NCBI RefSeq assembly: GCF_000597725.1
Contig: NZ_JFBL01000015.1
Location: 1 to 64,000, forward strand
DNA length: 64,000 bases
Source: Sulfurospirillum arcachonense DSM 9755
GTDB taxonomy: Bacteria; Campylobacterota; Campylobacteria; Campylobacterales; Sulfurospirillaceae
Direction of reading: 5' to 3'
Within the stretch, counting starts at the first letter, position 1. Every line of letters starts with the position of its first letter. The notes beneath the pieces are model-generated. The model saw only the letters and a list, made by a program, of their open reading frames with translations, did no database searches and had not been told where the DNA came from. This document shows positions 15,332 to 24,005 of this stretch, piece by piece. Both the position numbers and the translations under genes were made by a program.

Positions 15332-15914
15332 AAAGATTTATTTAGTTCGTCATGGACATATTGATACAGGAGAGGAAAAAAGGTATGTGGGAAGAACTGA
15401 CATACTGCTTGATAAACTAGGAAAAGAACAAGCAAAAAGTTTACAAGAGTATTTTCGTTTAATCCCTATAGATACTGTTTTTACAAGTTCTTTAAGTCGG
15501 TGTGTTGAAACTGCAAATATTATATGTCAATCAAAAAATTTAATTCCTCATCAAATCAGAGAATTTCAAGAAATTGATATGGGTACATGGGAAAATATAC
15601 CTATGTCATTGATTAAAACAAATAATGCACAAGCATATGAACAAAGAGGTCAAGATTTAGAACATTTTACTCCACCTCAAGGTGAAAGTTTTGGTGCATT
15701 ATCCCAACGTGTTATGAAAGCTTTAAATGAAATAATACAAGCAAATAATGGAACGATTATAATCGTCGCTCATGCTGGTGTAAATAGGGTAATTTTACGC
15801 TATTTTTTAAATATTTCATTTCAAAATATATTCACCATTAAGCAACCTTATGTTAGCGTATACAAATTAGAGCGGAAATCTAAAAAATCATGGATATGTG
15901 ATACAATACAATAA
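15324..15914 (+). CDS. Histidine phosphatase (phosphoglycerate mutase / CobC-like)
   Basis: 196 residues with the branch-1 histidine phosphatase signature VRHGH (R9-H10-G11), SSLSRCVETA as the second arginine motif, and VAHAGVNRVIL with the second catalytic histidine near residue 150. Members range from phosphoglycerate mutases to alpha-ribazole phosphatases (CobC). The length and RYVGRTDILLD segment resemble CobC. No cobalamin genes are nearby, so a phosphatase role in the aldehyde oxidoreductase maturation series is the contextual guess. Its ATG overlaps the preceding gene by 8 bp, and a T-rich terminator hairpin lies 36 bp after its stop, so it is the last gene of the cluster. Confidence 0.85.
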   Translation: MVEKIYLVRHGHIDTGEEKRYVGRTDILLDKLGKEQAKSLQEYFRLIPIDTVFTSSLSRCVETANIICQSKNLIPHQIREFQEIDMGTWENIPMSLIKTNNAQAYEQRGQDLEHFTPPQGESFGALSQRVMKALNEIIQANNGTIIIVAHAGVNRVILRYFLNISFQNIFTIKQPYVSVYKLERKSKKSWICDTIQ

Positions 15915-15950
15915 TATTCACAAGGAATGTAGTAGTTTTAATTACATAAT

Positions 15951-15980
15951 AAAATAGACATAAAATTTATGTTTTATTTT
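15951..15980 (+). terminator. Terminator-like hairpin after the maturation operon
   Basis: AAAATAGACATAAA pairs with TTTATGTTTTATTTT through ACATAAA/TTTATGT plus an outer A/T arm with a single-base bulge; the 3' arm ends in TTTT. It lies 36 nt after the phosphatase stop and only 17 nt before the FIST kinase ATG. It probably ends or reduces transcription into the regulator genes. Confidence 0.6.
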
Positions 15981-15997
15981 GTTACAAAGAGAGAAAA

Positions 15998-17893
15998 ATG
16001 AAAACATATAATTATGGATACACCAATGGTTCATTAGATGAGTTAATAAACTTTTCTTTGTTTGAAAATGAACAAAATGTTTTAATACAAGTTTTTTGTG
16101 GACAAGATAAAAATACTTTTAAAAAAGTTGTTAATACTCTTTTACACAATATTCCTCAGGCAATCTGCATAGGAACCACTACAGATGGAGAGATTTGTGA
16201 AGGTATGGTAAGTACTTTTCAAACAAGTATATCTATTAGTATATTTAAAAACACAACACTTAAAACTTTTTATATTAAAGAAGAAGAAGCTTTTAAAAGT
16301 GGTGTACAAATTGCTACTGAGTTGATTGAACCAAATACAAAACTTCTTATTTTATTTTCAGATGGAACTGCTATTAATGCAGAAGATCTTCTCAATGGTA
16401 TTGAGTCTTATAATGCATCTATTCCTATTTGTGGTGGGATGGCTGGGGATAATGGAAAATTTGAAAAAACTTATATTTCATCACAAAATACGATTTTATC
16501 CAAAGGTGTAGTGGGCGTTTCTCTAAATTCTGATGTCTTACAAGTTGCTAGAGATTATAAATTTGATTGGAAAAGTATAGGAGTCAAACATACAATTGAT
16601 GAAGTTCAAGGTAACAGAATTTATAAAATCGATGGTATGACTTCAGCAAAATTTTATGAAAAATATCTTAAAAACCACGCTTCTCAGACAGAGTTTCCAC
16701 TCATTATAGAAAAAGATGGAATTATGACAGCAAGAGCTGTTATTGCTAAGCATGAAGATGGTAGTTTAAGTTGTGCAGGAAATCTTGGCGAAGGGGATGA
16801 AGTAAGAATTGGTTTTGCTGATGTACAAGCTTTGATGCATGATCCAATCAAAGCATTAACAAAACTTCATGGTGTGCAAGCAGAGACTTTTTATATCTAT
16901 TCTTGTATGGCAAGAAGGCGGTATATGCCAGCTTTAATTCGTCTTGAAGTTGAACCATTTGCAAGACTTGCTCCAACAGCAGGTTTTTTTACGTATTCTG
17001 AATTCTATCACAACCAGGGACATAATGAATTACTTAATCAAACATTGACAGTTGTTGCGTTAAGTGAATGTGAAAATAGTGACATGAATCTATACGCGAA
17101 AAGTTTGGAAAATAAAGAAGAAGATGAAGAAAAATCGTATGCTAAAACGATTGAATCTTTAACAAATCTTATTCAGCAAAGTGCTAGAGATTATGAAGTT
17201 CAATCACGAAGATTAGAAGAACAAATACGATATTCTAGGAAGCTTTTAGCTTCTCATAAACAGTTTTTATCTCATACCATACATGAGATAAATACTCCTT
17301 TGAGTGTTATTATGGCAAATATTGAACTACACGATATAAAATTTGAAAAAAAAGAGTATTTAGAAAATATTGAAGTGGCTGTAAAAAGTATTTTTTCTCT
17401 ATCTGATGATTTGAGTTATCTTATTAAAAAAGATCAATTGGTATATTTAAAAAATAAAATTAATTTAGTTGAATTTATACAAAAAAGAATTGATTTTTTT
17501 GAACAAATTGCTAGTAAGGCAGAATCTAAGATTCATTTTGAAACAAGTGATAATCCAATGATTATTGATTTTAATGAAACAAAATTGCAAAGAATTATAG
17601 ATAACAATCTTTCAAATGCTATTAAATATACTTTTGAGAATAAAGCTATTTTTGTAACTCTTAAAAGAGTGGGTGAAAAAGTGCATTTTTGTATCAAATC
17701 TTATTCGCGTAAAATTCAAGATCCTGATAAAATTTTTGAAGAATTTTACCGAGAAGAAGAGGTTCAAGATGGATTTGGATTAGGACTTAATCTTGTTAAA
17801 AGAATTTGCAAGGAGGAAAAAGTGGAAATTACACTTTATTCTGATGAAGAAGCTACTACTTTTTGTTATATTTTTAATTTGAGTGTGCTATGA
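15998..17893 (+). CDS. FIST-domain sensor histidine kinase
   Basis: 631 residues, without transmembrane segments or signal peptide, so cytoplasmic. Residues about 25-370 form FIST_N and FIST_C domains, an intracellular small-ligand sensor fold (GTTTDGEI, PICGGMAGDNG and the late SCMARRR region). A coiled-coil linker (about 375-415) leads to a histidine kinase: H-box FLSHTIHEINTPLSVI near 425, N-box IIDNNLSNAIKYT and G-box DGFGLGLNLVKRI. The gene overlaps the response regulator by 4 bp. Placed directly downstream of the mop cluster, it may sense an aldehyde, its product or a cofactor signal; that is inference. FIST domains are thought to bind amino-acid-like small molecules, but direct ligands are largely unproven. 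Confidence 0.9.
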   Translation: MKTYNYGYTNGSLDELINFSLFENEQNVLIQVFCGQDKNTFKKVVNTLLHNIPQAICIGTTTDGEICEGMVSTFQTSISISIFKNTTLKTFYIKEEEAFKSGVQIATELIEPNTKLLILFSDGTAINAEDLLNGIESYNASIPICGGMAGDNGKFEKTYISSQNTILSKGVVGVSLNSDVLQVARDYKFDWKSIGVKHTIDEVQGNRIYKIDGMTSAKFYEKYLKNHASQTEFPLIIEKDGIMTARAVIAKHEDGSLSCAGNLGEGDEVRIGFADVQALMHDPIKALTKLHGVQAETFYIYSCMARRRYMPALIRLEVEPFARLAPTAGFFTYSEFYHNQGHNELLNQTLTVVALSECENSDMNLYAKSLENKEEDEEKSYAKTIESLTNLIQQSARDYEVQSRRLEEQIRYSRKLLASHKQFLSHTIHEINTPLSVIMANIELHDIKFEKKEYLENIEVAVKSIFSLSDDLSYLIKKDQLVYLKNKINLVEFIQKRIDFFEQIASKAESKIHFETSDNPMIIDFNETKLQRIIDNNLSNAIKYTFENKAIFVTLKRVGEKVHFCIKSYSRKIQDPDKIFEEFYREEEVQDGFGLGLNLVKRICKEEKVEITLYSDEEATTFCYIFNLSVL

Positions 17894-18552
17894 AGATTTT
17901 ATTACTAGAAGATGATATTTTACTAAATGCAGCTATTTCAACATATTTTACTTCTATTGGTCATTTGATGACCTCTGTACGAGATGGTAATGTATGTTGG
18001 GATATTTTAGAAAAAGAAGAGTTTGACTTGTTGATTTTTGATATAAATGTTCCTAATATAGATGGGTTTAGCATTATAGAAAAATTGCATGAGCAAAAAA
18101 GAATGATTCCCGTTATCTTTATTTCAACTCATGCAAATATTGAAGATATTTCACATGCATTTGAATTGGAGTGTTTTGATTATCTTAAAAAGCCTTTTCA
18201 TCTCAAAGAATTAAGCCTAAGAATAGATAGAATTTCTCAGATTATACCAATAAAAAGAAAACATAAAAGACTCTCAAGTTGTTATAGTTTTAATACTGAA
18301 AATATGACGCTGTATTTTAACAATGAACCACAAGTACTATCCAAAAGACAATCAAAGATTATTGAGTATTTAGCCTATAATAGAGGGATTGTGTGTAGCT
18401 ATGAAATGTTTATGGATTATGTTTGGGATGATGTTGAAGTTGATATAGCAACTATTAGAGCAGAAATAAACCGTCTAAAAAGTCATTTAAAAGAGGACTT
18501 TATAACTAATATTAGAGCTGTTGGATATACGGTCAAAATTCCACACTCTTAA
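17890..18552 (+). CDS. OmpR/PhoB-family response regulator
   Basis: 220 residues. Receiver domain with the acidic pair E7-D8-D9, phosphoacceptor D51 in LIFDINVPNIDGF and the lysine in YLKKPFH. The C-terminal winged-helix domain (about 130-220) includes LSKRQSKIIEYLAYNRGIV and ATIRAEINRLKSHL, typical of OmpR-type DNA-binding domains. ATGA overlap with the FIST kinase makes the two a cognate pair. Candidate target sites are the paired ATATGC inverted repeats upstream of mop, but no experimental or sequence link in this window proves it. A bidirectional terminator follows. Confidence 0.93.
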   Translation: MKILLLEDDILLNAAISTYFTSIGHLMTSVRDGNVCWDILEKEEFDLLIFDINVPNIDGFSIIEKLHEQKRMIPVIFISTHANIEDISHAFELECFDYLKKPFHLKELSLRIDRISQIIPIKRKHKRLSSCYSFNTENMTLYFNNEPQVLSKRQSKIIEYLAYNRGIVCSYEMFMDYVWDDVEVDIATIRAEINRLKSHLKEDFITNIRAVGYTVKIPHS

Positions 18553-18557
18553 GTAAA

Positions 18558-18593
18558 ATAAAAAGCACTATCTATCTAGAATGTGCTTTTTAT
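18558..18593. terminator. Bidirectional terminator
   Basis: AAAAAGCAC (18560-18568) pairs with GTGCTTTTT (18583-18591) around a 14-nt loop. The A/T flanks give a T tract in both directions. It separates the convergent response regulator and chemoreceptor genes. Confidence 0.8.
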
Positions 18594-18605
18594 CCATTTT
18601 ACTAT

Positions 18606-20459
18606 TTATGCCTTATATTGATTGAGTAAAAGACTCAATTTTGAAGTCATTTGTGACATATGGTTTGCCGCACTTGATATTTCCTCTACACTTCTAGCAT
18701 TTTCGCTAGAGAGATTATTTATTCCTTCTATTTCATGGATAATATCTGTTGTCATTTCTGCATTTTTAACGTAGCCATTGATGATTTTTTCTATATCTGA
18801 AATGGTATTTTGTACAGCATTAACACTATGGTCAATATCATGTTCAACTTCACTTGAATTTTCCGCTAGTTTACTCGCATTGTGAGAATTTTTTGTGATT
18901 TGATCTGTTGTGTCTTGGATGGATTGTACGATGATGTTAATAGTAGCATTAATTTCTGCAAGTGATTTTTGTGTTCTTTCTGCAAGTTTTCGTACTTCAT
19001 CAGCAACAACAGCAAAACCACGTCCATGTTCTCCTGCTCGTGCTGCTTCTATAGCTGCATTGAGAGCTAAAAGATTGGTTTGGTCAGCAATATCTGATAT
19101 AACAGTAAGAACATCTTTAACTTGCTCAGCATCAGTGCTTAGCTGTTGTAATTTTGCTGCCATTTCTATTTCTAAAACAGAACTTTGATTAACATCGCTG
19201 GATAATTGTGTGATTTTAGATTTTGCTTTTTCGAGGTTATTCCCTGTTTGGGTGATAATTGTTTTTGTCTCTTTAGCTTCAGTAATAGAATTATTTAAAA
19301 CTTCTTGTAATATTTTCCCTTTTTGTGTTGCCTCTTGTACGGTTTGTGCTTCTGTTTCAGCTTTTTGTCCTATTTGGAGTGAAGTTTGTGATAACTCTTC
19401 TGCTATGGAGCTATTTTCTGCGCTACTTGATTTTGCTTCTTTGACAGTTATTTGTACTTTTTCAATAAAAGCATTAATATTTTGACTAACTTTTGCTATC
19501 TCATCTTTTCCTTTTATTTTTAAGCGTTGTGTTAGGTCTCCTTCTCCTTGTGATAAGTCAAAAGATGTTGTTTCTATAATATTCAGTGATTTTTCAATAC
19601 CTTTAGCAATAAATAAAATAACACCTAGTATTAAGACAATTACTAAAATACCTGTTGTGTATAAAGTTTTATTTAAAAAAGAGATAGTCTCTTTAGCATT
19701 TATAGATAATTCTTTTTGTAAGGCTTCCAAGATTGTCTCATCTTGATGGACAATGGTGCGCATTTCTTTCATTAATCCAGAATTATGATCAAGCCCTATG
19801 TTTTTTTCAGCTTCAAAGAGTGCTAAAAAATCTTTTTTATAAAGATTCAAATTATCTACTAAGGTAGAGTTGTTCGCTAAAGTATTGATATAAGCAGCTG
19901 TTTGAGTATATACACTATTGAATTTTTTTATGTATTTAGGATCATGTCTTAACATAAAATCTTTTTCATGTTTTCTAAGAGTTAAAACTAGGGACATCAA
20001 AGCTGTGTCATTTTGTGATTTTGCACTTGCTTGAACAGTATGAACAGAATTACGAAGTGCTCCATATAAACCATCTTTGGGTGTAAGTCCAATTGTTTTT
20101 TTCAAAGCAACAATTTTTGAAAAAATGGTGTCATATTTGCGAACTATTTTTTCAAAGTTATCAATTTGAGCGTGATCAATATTTTCTTGAATTAAAAATG
20201 TTTTAATTTTCAAGATATCTTTTTTTAAAAGTAAATTATCTTTTTGAAATGATTTAGCATATTTTAAATTATTTCTAGCTAAAAAGTCTTTTTCATCTTT
20301 CCGTAATTTTAAAACATCTATTTTCATATGAGATAGATTGTTTTCAATCTTTTCAAACATTTCTATTTTACTTTCAATAAAAGTAGCATAAAAAGAGAGC
20401 CCAATAAAGGCAACTAAAACACAAGCAACAACGAAATTTAATTTTAATTTAATGCTCAT
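18606..20459 (-). CDS. Methyl-accepting chemotaxis protein with helical bimodular-type sensor
   Basis: 617 residues: N-terminal membrane segment (about 8-28), periplasmic helical region, second membrane segment (about 268-290), HAMP (about 290-345) and signalling domain with the hairpin tip [21 protein letters not shown] near 463-483. The sensor region shows an internal duplication: [18 protein letters not shown] near 52 and [18 protein letters not shown] near 162, each followed by a GL-x-x-x-x-GL motif. This is the pattern of the helical bimodular (HBM) domain known from McpS-like receptors, which bind organic acids in Pseudomonas. The actual ligand here is unknown. It is a single-gene unit; a Fur-box-like sequence lies about 55 bp upstream. 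Confidence 0.9.
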   Translation of the reverse strand: MSIKLKLNFVVACVLVAFIGLSFYATFIESKIEMFEKIENNLSHMKIDVLKLRKDEKDFLARNNLKYAKSFQKDNLLLKKDILKIKTFLIQENIDHAQIDNFEKIVRKYDTIFSKIVALKKTIGLTPKDGLYGALRNSVHTVQASAKSQNDTALMSLVLTLRKHEKDFMLRHDPKYIKKFNSVYTQTAAYINTLANNSTLVDNLNLYKKDFLALFEAEKNIGLDHNSGLMKEMRTIVHQDETILEALQKELSINAKETISFLNKTLYTTGILVIVLILGVILFIAKGIEKSLNIIETTSFDLSQGEGDLTQRLKIKGKDEIAKVSQNINAFIEKVQITVKEAKSSSAENSSIAEELSQTSLQIGQKAETEAQTVQEATQKGKILQEVLNNSITEAKETKTIITQTGNNLEKAKSKITQLSSDVNQSSVLEIEMAAKLQQLSTDAEQVKDVLTVISDIADQTNLLALNAAIEAARAGEHGRGFAVVADEVRKLAERTQKSLAEINATINIIVQSIQDTTDQITKNSHNASKLAENSSEVEHDIDHSVNAVQNTISDIEKIINGYVKNAEMTTDIIHEIEGINNLSSENARSVEEISSAANHMSQMTSKLSLLLNQYKA

Positions 20460-20507
20460 CCATAACCCTTTCCGACATTATTTAATATCAATACTACATT
20501 AAAATGT

Positions 20508-20530
20508 CAGATGGTTATCATTATTGTGTC
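20508..20530 (-). promoter_or_regulatory. Weak Fur-box-like site upstream of the chemoreceptor
   Basis: The minus strand reads ATAATGATAACCATCT, resembling the GATAATGATAATCATTATC Fur consensus in its first half only. It lies about 55 bp before the chemoreceptor start. The match is imperfect and iron control is speculative. Confidence 0.3.
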
Positions 20531-20747
20531 CGTCAAATGGGGAGTAAGCGATAAAACGTTTCGTATAGTAACAATATAATTTAGAAAAATAAAATAAAAG
20601 TCAATTTATTTTTACTTCTAATTTATTTAATTAATAAAATTTAACTATTTGATATGATTTAAAAATAATATATGAGTAGTAAAAACTCTATAAAGTTGTG
20701 TTAGATATATATTTTTTCACAATATGATTAGTATGGTACAATAAGAT

Positions 20748-21392
20748 ATGAATAGAATAAAAGAGATACCATTTTTTTCTCACTTAGCTGAGGAAGATAT
20801 AAAAAAACTAAAAAATATATCAGTCATAAAAAAATACAACCAAAAAGAGATACTTTTTTATGAAGGAGATGAGCCAAAATACTTGCATATTCTTTTAGAT
20901 GGAGTTTTAAGACTTTACAAAATAAATCATAAAGGAACTCAAATCTTTTTGCATCAGTTTTTACCAGTGAGTTTGGTAGCTGAACTGGCAAATTTTGAGC
21001 AGATTCCTTATCCTGCAACTGCGGAATTTACAAGTAGAGGAGAAGTACTGAAGATAGATTATCAAAAGTTAGAAGAAAGCTTTTTTAAAAATCCAGAATT
21101 ATCTTTAAAAATCATCAAATCACTCGCTGGAAAACTTAAAATTATGTCAGAAGTTATAACCAATGAGATAGTTTTAACAGCAGAAGCAAAAATAGCAAAA
21201 TTTTTAGTAGAAAACACAGAGTTGTTTGATACACTTAAAAACACTCAAATCGCTTCTTTATTAAATCTTACTCCTGAAACACTTTCTCGTACTTTGACAA
21301 AGTTTAAAAATAAAGATCTAATCTTAATAGATGAGCAAAATAAAGTAGAAATTCTTAATATAGATACGTTATTAAGTATGTATGCAAATTGA
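20748..21392 (+). CDS. Crp/Fnr-family transcriptional regulator
   Basis: 214 residues: an N-terminal cyclic-nucleotide-binding-type beta barrel (about 10-115, with YEGDEPKYLHILLDGVLRLYK), a dimerisation helix, and a C-terminal helix-turn-helix (LTPETLSRTLTKFKNKDLI near 178-196) whose recognition helix fits the Crp/Fnr superfamily. It contains no cysteine at all, so it cannot bind an Fnr-type [4Fe-4S] cluster. The effector could be a small molecule, haem or reactive nitrogen species. In Campylobacterota, cysteine-free members such as NssR respond to nitrosative stress; whether this is an orthologue cannot be told from sequence. It stands alone with its own upstream region (TATGGTACAATAAG just before the ATG). 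Confidence 0.9.
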   Translation: MNRIKEIPFFSHLAEEDIKKLKNISVIKKYNQKEILFYEGDEPKYLHILLDGVLRLYKINHKGTQIFLHQFLPVSLVAELANFEQIPYPATAEFTSRGEVLKIDYQKLEESFFKNPELSLKIIKSLAGKLKIMSEVITNEIVLTAEAKIAKFLVENTELFDTLKNTQIASLLNLTPETLSRTLTKFKNKDLILIDEQNKVEILNIDTLLSMYAN

Positions 21393-21708
21393 ATATAATA
21401 TCTTTACATGTAAATGAGTTTATAAACTAAAACTTCTTTTTTCTAAGATATCTTTAAGATGTTTATATATTTATAACTCTTTCATCTTCATAACTAAGAC
21501 GAACAAAACAAATGATGAAAAAAATAGCAAAAATAGAGATCAAGATTTAGATATAATAAAGAAAAAATTGAAAGAGTATTATGTTAAGAATGAAAAGTTT
21601 TGACTTGTTAAAACATAACCGTTTAAATTCACAAAACAACTCTTTTGCTCAATTATAACCCTTTACATGTAGACAATTAAATTTAAATTTTACATGTAAA
21701 GGATAATC
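21393..21708. other. 316-bp intergenic region with three TTACATGTA palindromes
   Basis: No convincing gene. An open frame of about 60 codons (about 21421-21606, ending KKKLKEYYVKNEKF) has no usable start codon and is not reported as a gene. Three copies of the palindrome occur at 21404, 21663 and 21690. The last two face each other and can form an 11-bp stem just before the YitT gene, whose ribosome-binding site AAAGG is the 3' arm of the last palindrome. Confidence 0.7.
21661..21702 (+). promoter_or_regulatory. Palindrome pair forming a hairpin over the yitT ribosome-binding site
   Basis: CTTTACATGTA (21661-21671) and TACATGTAAAG (21691-21701) can pair to an 11-bp stem around a 19-nt A/T loop. 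The distal arm carries AAAGGA, the Shine-Dalgarno sequence for the TTG start at 21709. Folding would mask it, suggesting translational control, or the arrangement may simply reflect palindrome insertion. Confidence 0.4.
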
Positions 21709-22548
21709 TTGCAATTTAAACAAGAAATCAAAAATTATACATTTTTATCGTTAGGCTCATTTTTTGTAGCATTAGGTGTTGTTCTGTTTTTTATAACAAA
21801 CAATATAACAACAGGTGGAACTCCTGGTGCTGCTATTTTACTTCATCATTTTACAGGATATTCAGTTGGAACTATGATGATAGTTTTGAATATCCCTCTT
21901 TTAATGATAGGCATAAAGTATATTGGTAAGCAGTTTGCCATTAGAACTATTGTTACGATTGTTTTGACATCATTTTGTGTCGATTTTTTATCAGATACTT
22001 TAAATTTGACGGGATTAACACAAAACATATTTTTGTCCACAGTTTTTGGTGGAGCTCTGATTGGGCTTGGTGTAGGTTTTATGTTTCAAGGAAACTCAAG
22101 TGCAGGTGGTTCTTCTATAGTAGCTAAAGTAATTTGTGCCAATAGTGAGATTAAACATGGACAAGTCATACTTTTTATAGATGTTATTATAGTACTAAGT
22201 TCAATTTATATTTTTAAAGATGTTGAAAAAGCTTTGTGGAGTTTGGTGAGTATTTACGTAACTTCAAGATGTATAGATGTTTTTTTAAGTGGAAATCCTA
22301 GTAAAAAAGTAGTTCATTTAGTCTCTGATAAAACAGAAGAGATAAGTGAAAAAATCATACAAAAACTAGGAAATTACGGCTCAATAGTAAATTGTACAGG
22401 TTTACATGTAGATGAGCCTAAAAGAATAATATTTATTGTTGTAGAACTAAGTAGATTAAGAGTTCTTAGGGAGTTGATTAAAGAGACTGATCCTGATGCT
22501 TTTATGGTTGTGATGGACGCTTCTGAGCTTTTAGGAAGAGGGCACTAG
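21709..22548 (+). CDS. YitT family membrane protein
   Basis: 279 residues. Five to six predicted membrane segments (about 10-190) with the family's GGTPGAAILLHHFTGYSVGT and GNSSAGGSSIVAK motifs form the YitT_membrane domain. The C-terminal cytoplasmic domain (about 205-279) is DUF2179-like (GNYGSIVNCTGLHVDEPKR, DPDAFMVVMDASELLGRG). YitT proteins are widespread, uncharacterised inner-membrane proteins. The start is TTG; no ATG fits, and AAAGGA lies 6 nt upstream. The gene overlaps none of its neighbours and ends at a bidirectional terminator. GLHV at residue 232 is encoded by a TTACATGTA palindrome. Confidence 0.88.
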   Translation: MQFKQEIKNYTFLSLGSFFVALGVVLFFITNNITTGGTPGAAILLHHFTGYSVGTMMIVLNIPLLMIGIKYIGKQFAIRTIVTIVLTSFCVDFLSDTLNLTGLTQNIFLSTVFGGALIGLGVGFMFQGNSSAGGSSIVAKVICANSEIKHGQVILFIDVIIVLSSIYIFKDVEKALWSLVSIYVTSRCIDVFLSGNPSKKVVHLVSDKTEEISEKIIQKLGNYGSIVNCTGLHVDEPKRIIFIVVELSRLRVLRELIKETDPDAFMVVMDASELLGRGH

Positions 22549-22580
22549 CTAATAGATGTAGGCACTTTTTTGAGGAGTGA

Positions 22581-22609
22581 ATAAAGAGCATAAATTTTAT
22601 GCTCTTTAT
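22581..22609. terminator. Bidirectional terminator (AT-rich perfect hairpin)
   Basis: ATAAAGAGCATA (22581-22592) pairs perfectly with TATGCTCTTTAT (22598-22609), leaving a tiny loop. It lies between the convergent yitT-like and helicase genes and carries A/T runs on both sides. Confidence 0.8.
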
Positions 22610-22614
22610 AGTTA

Positions 22615-23943
22615 TTATGCGAGCATCCAGACTCTGATTTTTTTATTTTTTATTTTTGTCTCTTTGAGTTTTTCGAATGCTTCTTTAGCAAATTCTTTCT
22701 CAATAGATACGTAAGAGTCTTTTCTATTGATTGTTATTTTTCCTATATGTTTTGCTTCAAGACCAATATCTTTTACTAAAGTACCGAGGATGTCTCCTGC
22801 GCGTATTTTATCTCTTTTGCCTCCATCTATACAAAGTGTAGTTAAATCGGCACTATATGGAGTTTTATCCTTTACATGTAAAGCATTTGTATCTTCAAGT
22901 TCTGTGTCTATATACTCTACATAGCCTTTTACAAAAGAGATGGCAATACCTTCTTTATCCATCCTACCTGTTCTTCCTATTCTGTGAGTATAAACCTCTT
23001 CACTTTTTGGTAAATCGTAGTTTATAACTAAATCAACATTAGGTATATCTAATCCCCTTGAAGCAACATCAGTAGCTATGAGAAAAGTACAACTTTTATG
23101 AGCAAACTCTATGAGTGTTTCATCTCTATCTATCTGGTCTAAATCACTGTTTATTGTAAGAGCGTCAAAACCAATACTCTGGAGTCTCTCTTCTAACTCT
23201 TTACATTTTATTTTTGTATTACAAAAAATGATACAAGACTTAGGTCTATAATGCAAAATAGCATTTTCAATTCCCTGTTCACTAAACTTAAAAAATCTCT
23301 CTTGTATTGTAGATTTTTCTTCTTCTATTTGTACTTCAATTCTATCATTTTGAATACTTTTACTTAATTTGAGTATATTATCATCAAATGTTGCAGAGAA
23401 AAGTAGAGTTTGCCTCTCTTTTGGAGTTAAGTCTAAAATCTTTTCAATATCCTCAAAAAAGCCCATATCTAACATTCTATCAGCTTCATCTAAAACAAGG
23501 GATGTAATATATTTAAGATTTAATGAACCTTTTTGTAAGTGAGCTAAAACACGACCAGGGGTTCCCACTACTATATGTGCTCCATGATCAAGTGAATGGA
23601 TTTGTCCTCTCATAGGAGTTCCTCCACAAAGAGTAAGTATCTTGATATTGTTTTTAAATTTTGCTACTTTTCTTAACTCTTTTGCAACTTGGTCTGCCAA
23701 CTCTCTTGTTGGAGCTAAAACAATAGAACTTGTTTTATATTTTTCTTTGACATTAACGTCTAGAAGGATTGGTATACCAAAAGCTACAGTTTTTCCACTT
23801 CCTGTTTTTGCTTTTGCTAAAACATCTTGTTTGTTTAAAGCATAAGGTAAAGCCTTCTCTTGTATCGCTGTTGGGTTTGTATATCCTAAATCATTAAGAT
23901 TTTTTAGCATATCTTTATTTTCTATTAGTTCGTTAAATGTCAC
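22615..23943 (-). CDS. dbpA: DEAD-box RNA helicase, DbpA-like
   Basis: 442 residues with all DEAD-box motifs: Q motif (YTNPTAIQEKALP), motif I AKTGSGKT (45-52), Ia APTREL, Ib TPGR, II DEAD (152-155), III SAT and VI HRIGRTGR. The C-terminal 70 residues (LCIDGGKRDKIRAGDILGTLV to RVWML) match the DbpA RNA-binding domain, an RRM-like module that in E. coli DbpA recognises hairpin 92 of 23S rRNA. Likely role: ATP-dependent remodelling during 50S ribosome assembly. Encodes LHVK at a TTACATGTA palindrome (22872). A further palindrome sits just upstream in the divergent promoter region shared with psd. Confidence 0.92.
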   Translation of the reverse strand: MTFNELIENKDMLKNLNDLGYTNPTAIQEKALPYALNKQDVLAKAKTGSGKTVAFGIPILLDVNVKEKYKTSSIVLAPTRELADQVAKELRKVAKFKNNIKILTLCGGTPMRGQIHSLDHGAHIVVGTPGRVLAHLQKGSLNLKYITSLVLDEADRMLDMGFFEDIEKILDLTPKERQTLLFSATFDDNILKLSKSIQNDRIEVQIEEEKSTIQERFFKFSEQGIENAILHYRPKSCIIFCNTKIKCKELEERLQSIGFDALTINSDLDQIDRDETLIEFAHKSCTFLIATDVASRGLDIPNVDLVINYDLPKSEEVYTHRIGRTGRMDKEGIAISFVKGYVEYIDTELEDTNALHVKDKTPYSADLTTLCIDGGKRDKIRAGDILGTLVKDIGLEAKHIGKITINRKDSYVSIEKEFAKEAFEKLKETKIKNKKIRVWMLA

Positions 23944-24005
23944 TCTTATATTCCTTTACATGTAAAGATGTTATTATAACAGATAATTCATAAAGAAAGA
24001 GATTA

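Noticed and set aside
21421-21606. About 60-codon open frame before the yitT gene
   Set aside because: No start codon and no recognisable sequence; possibly decayed, but not supportable as a gene.
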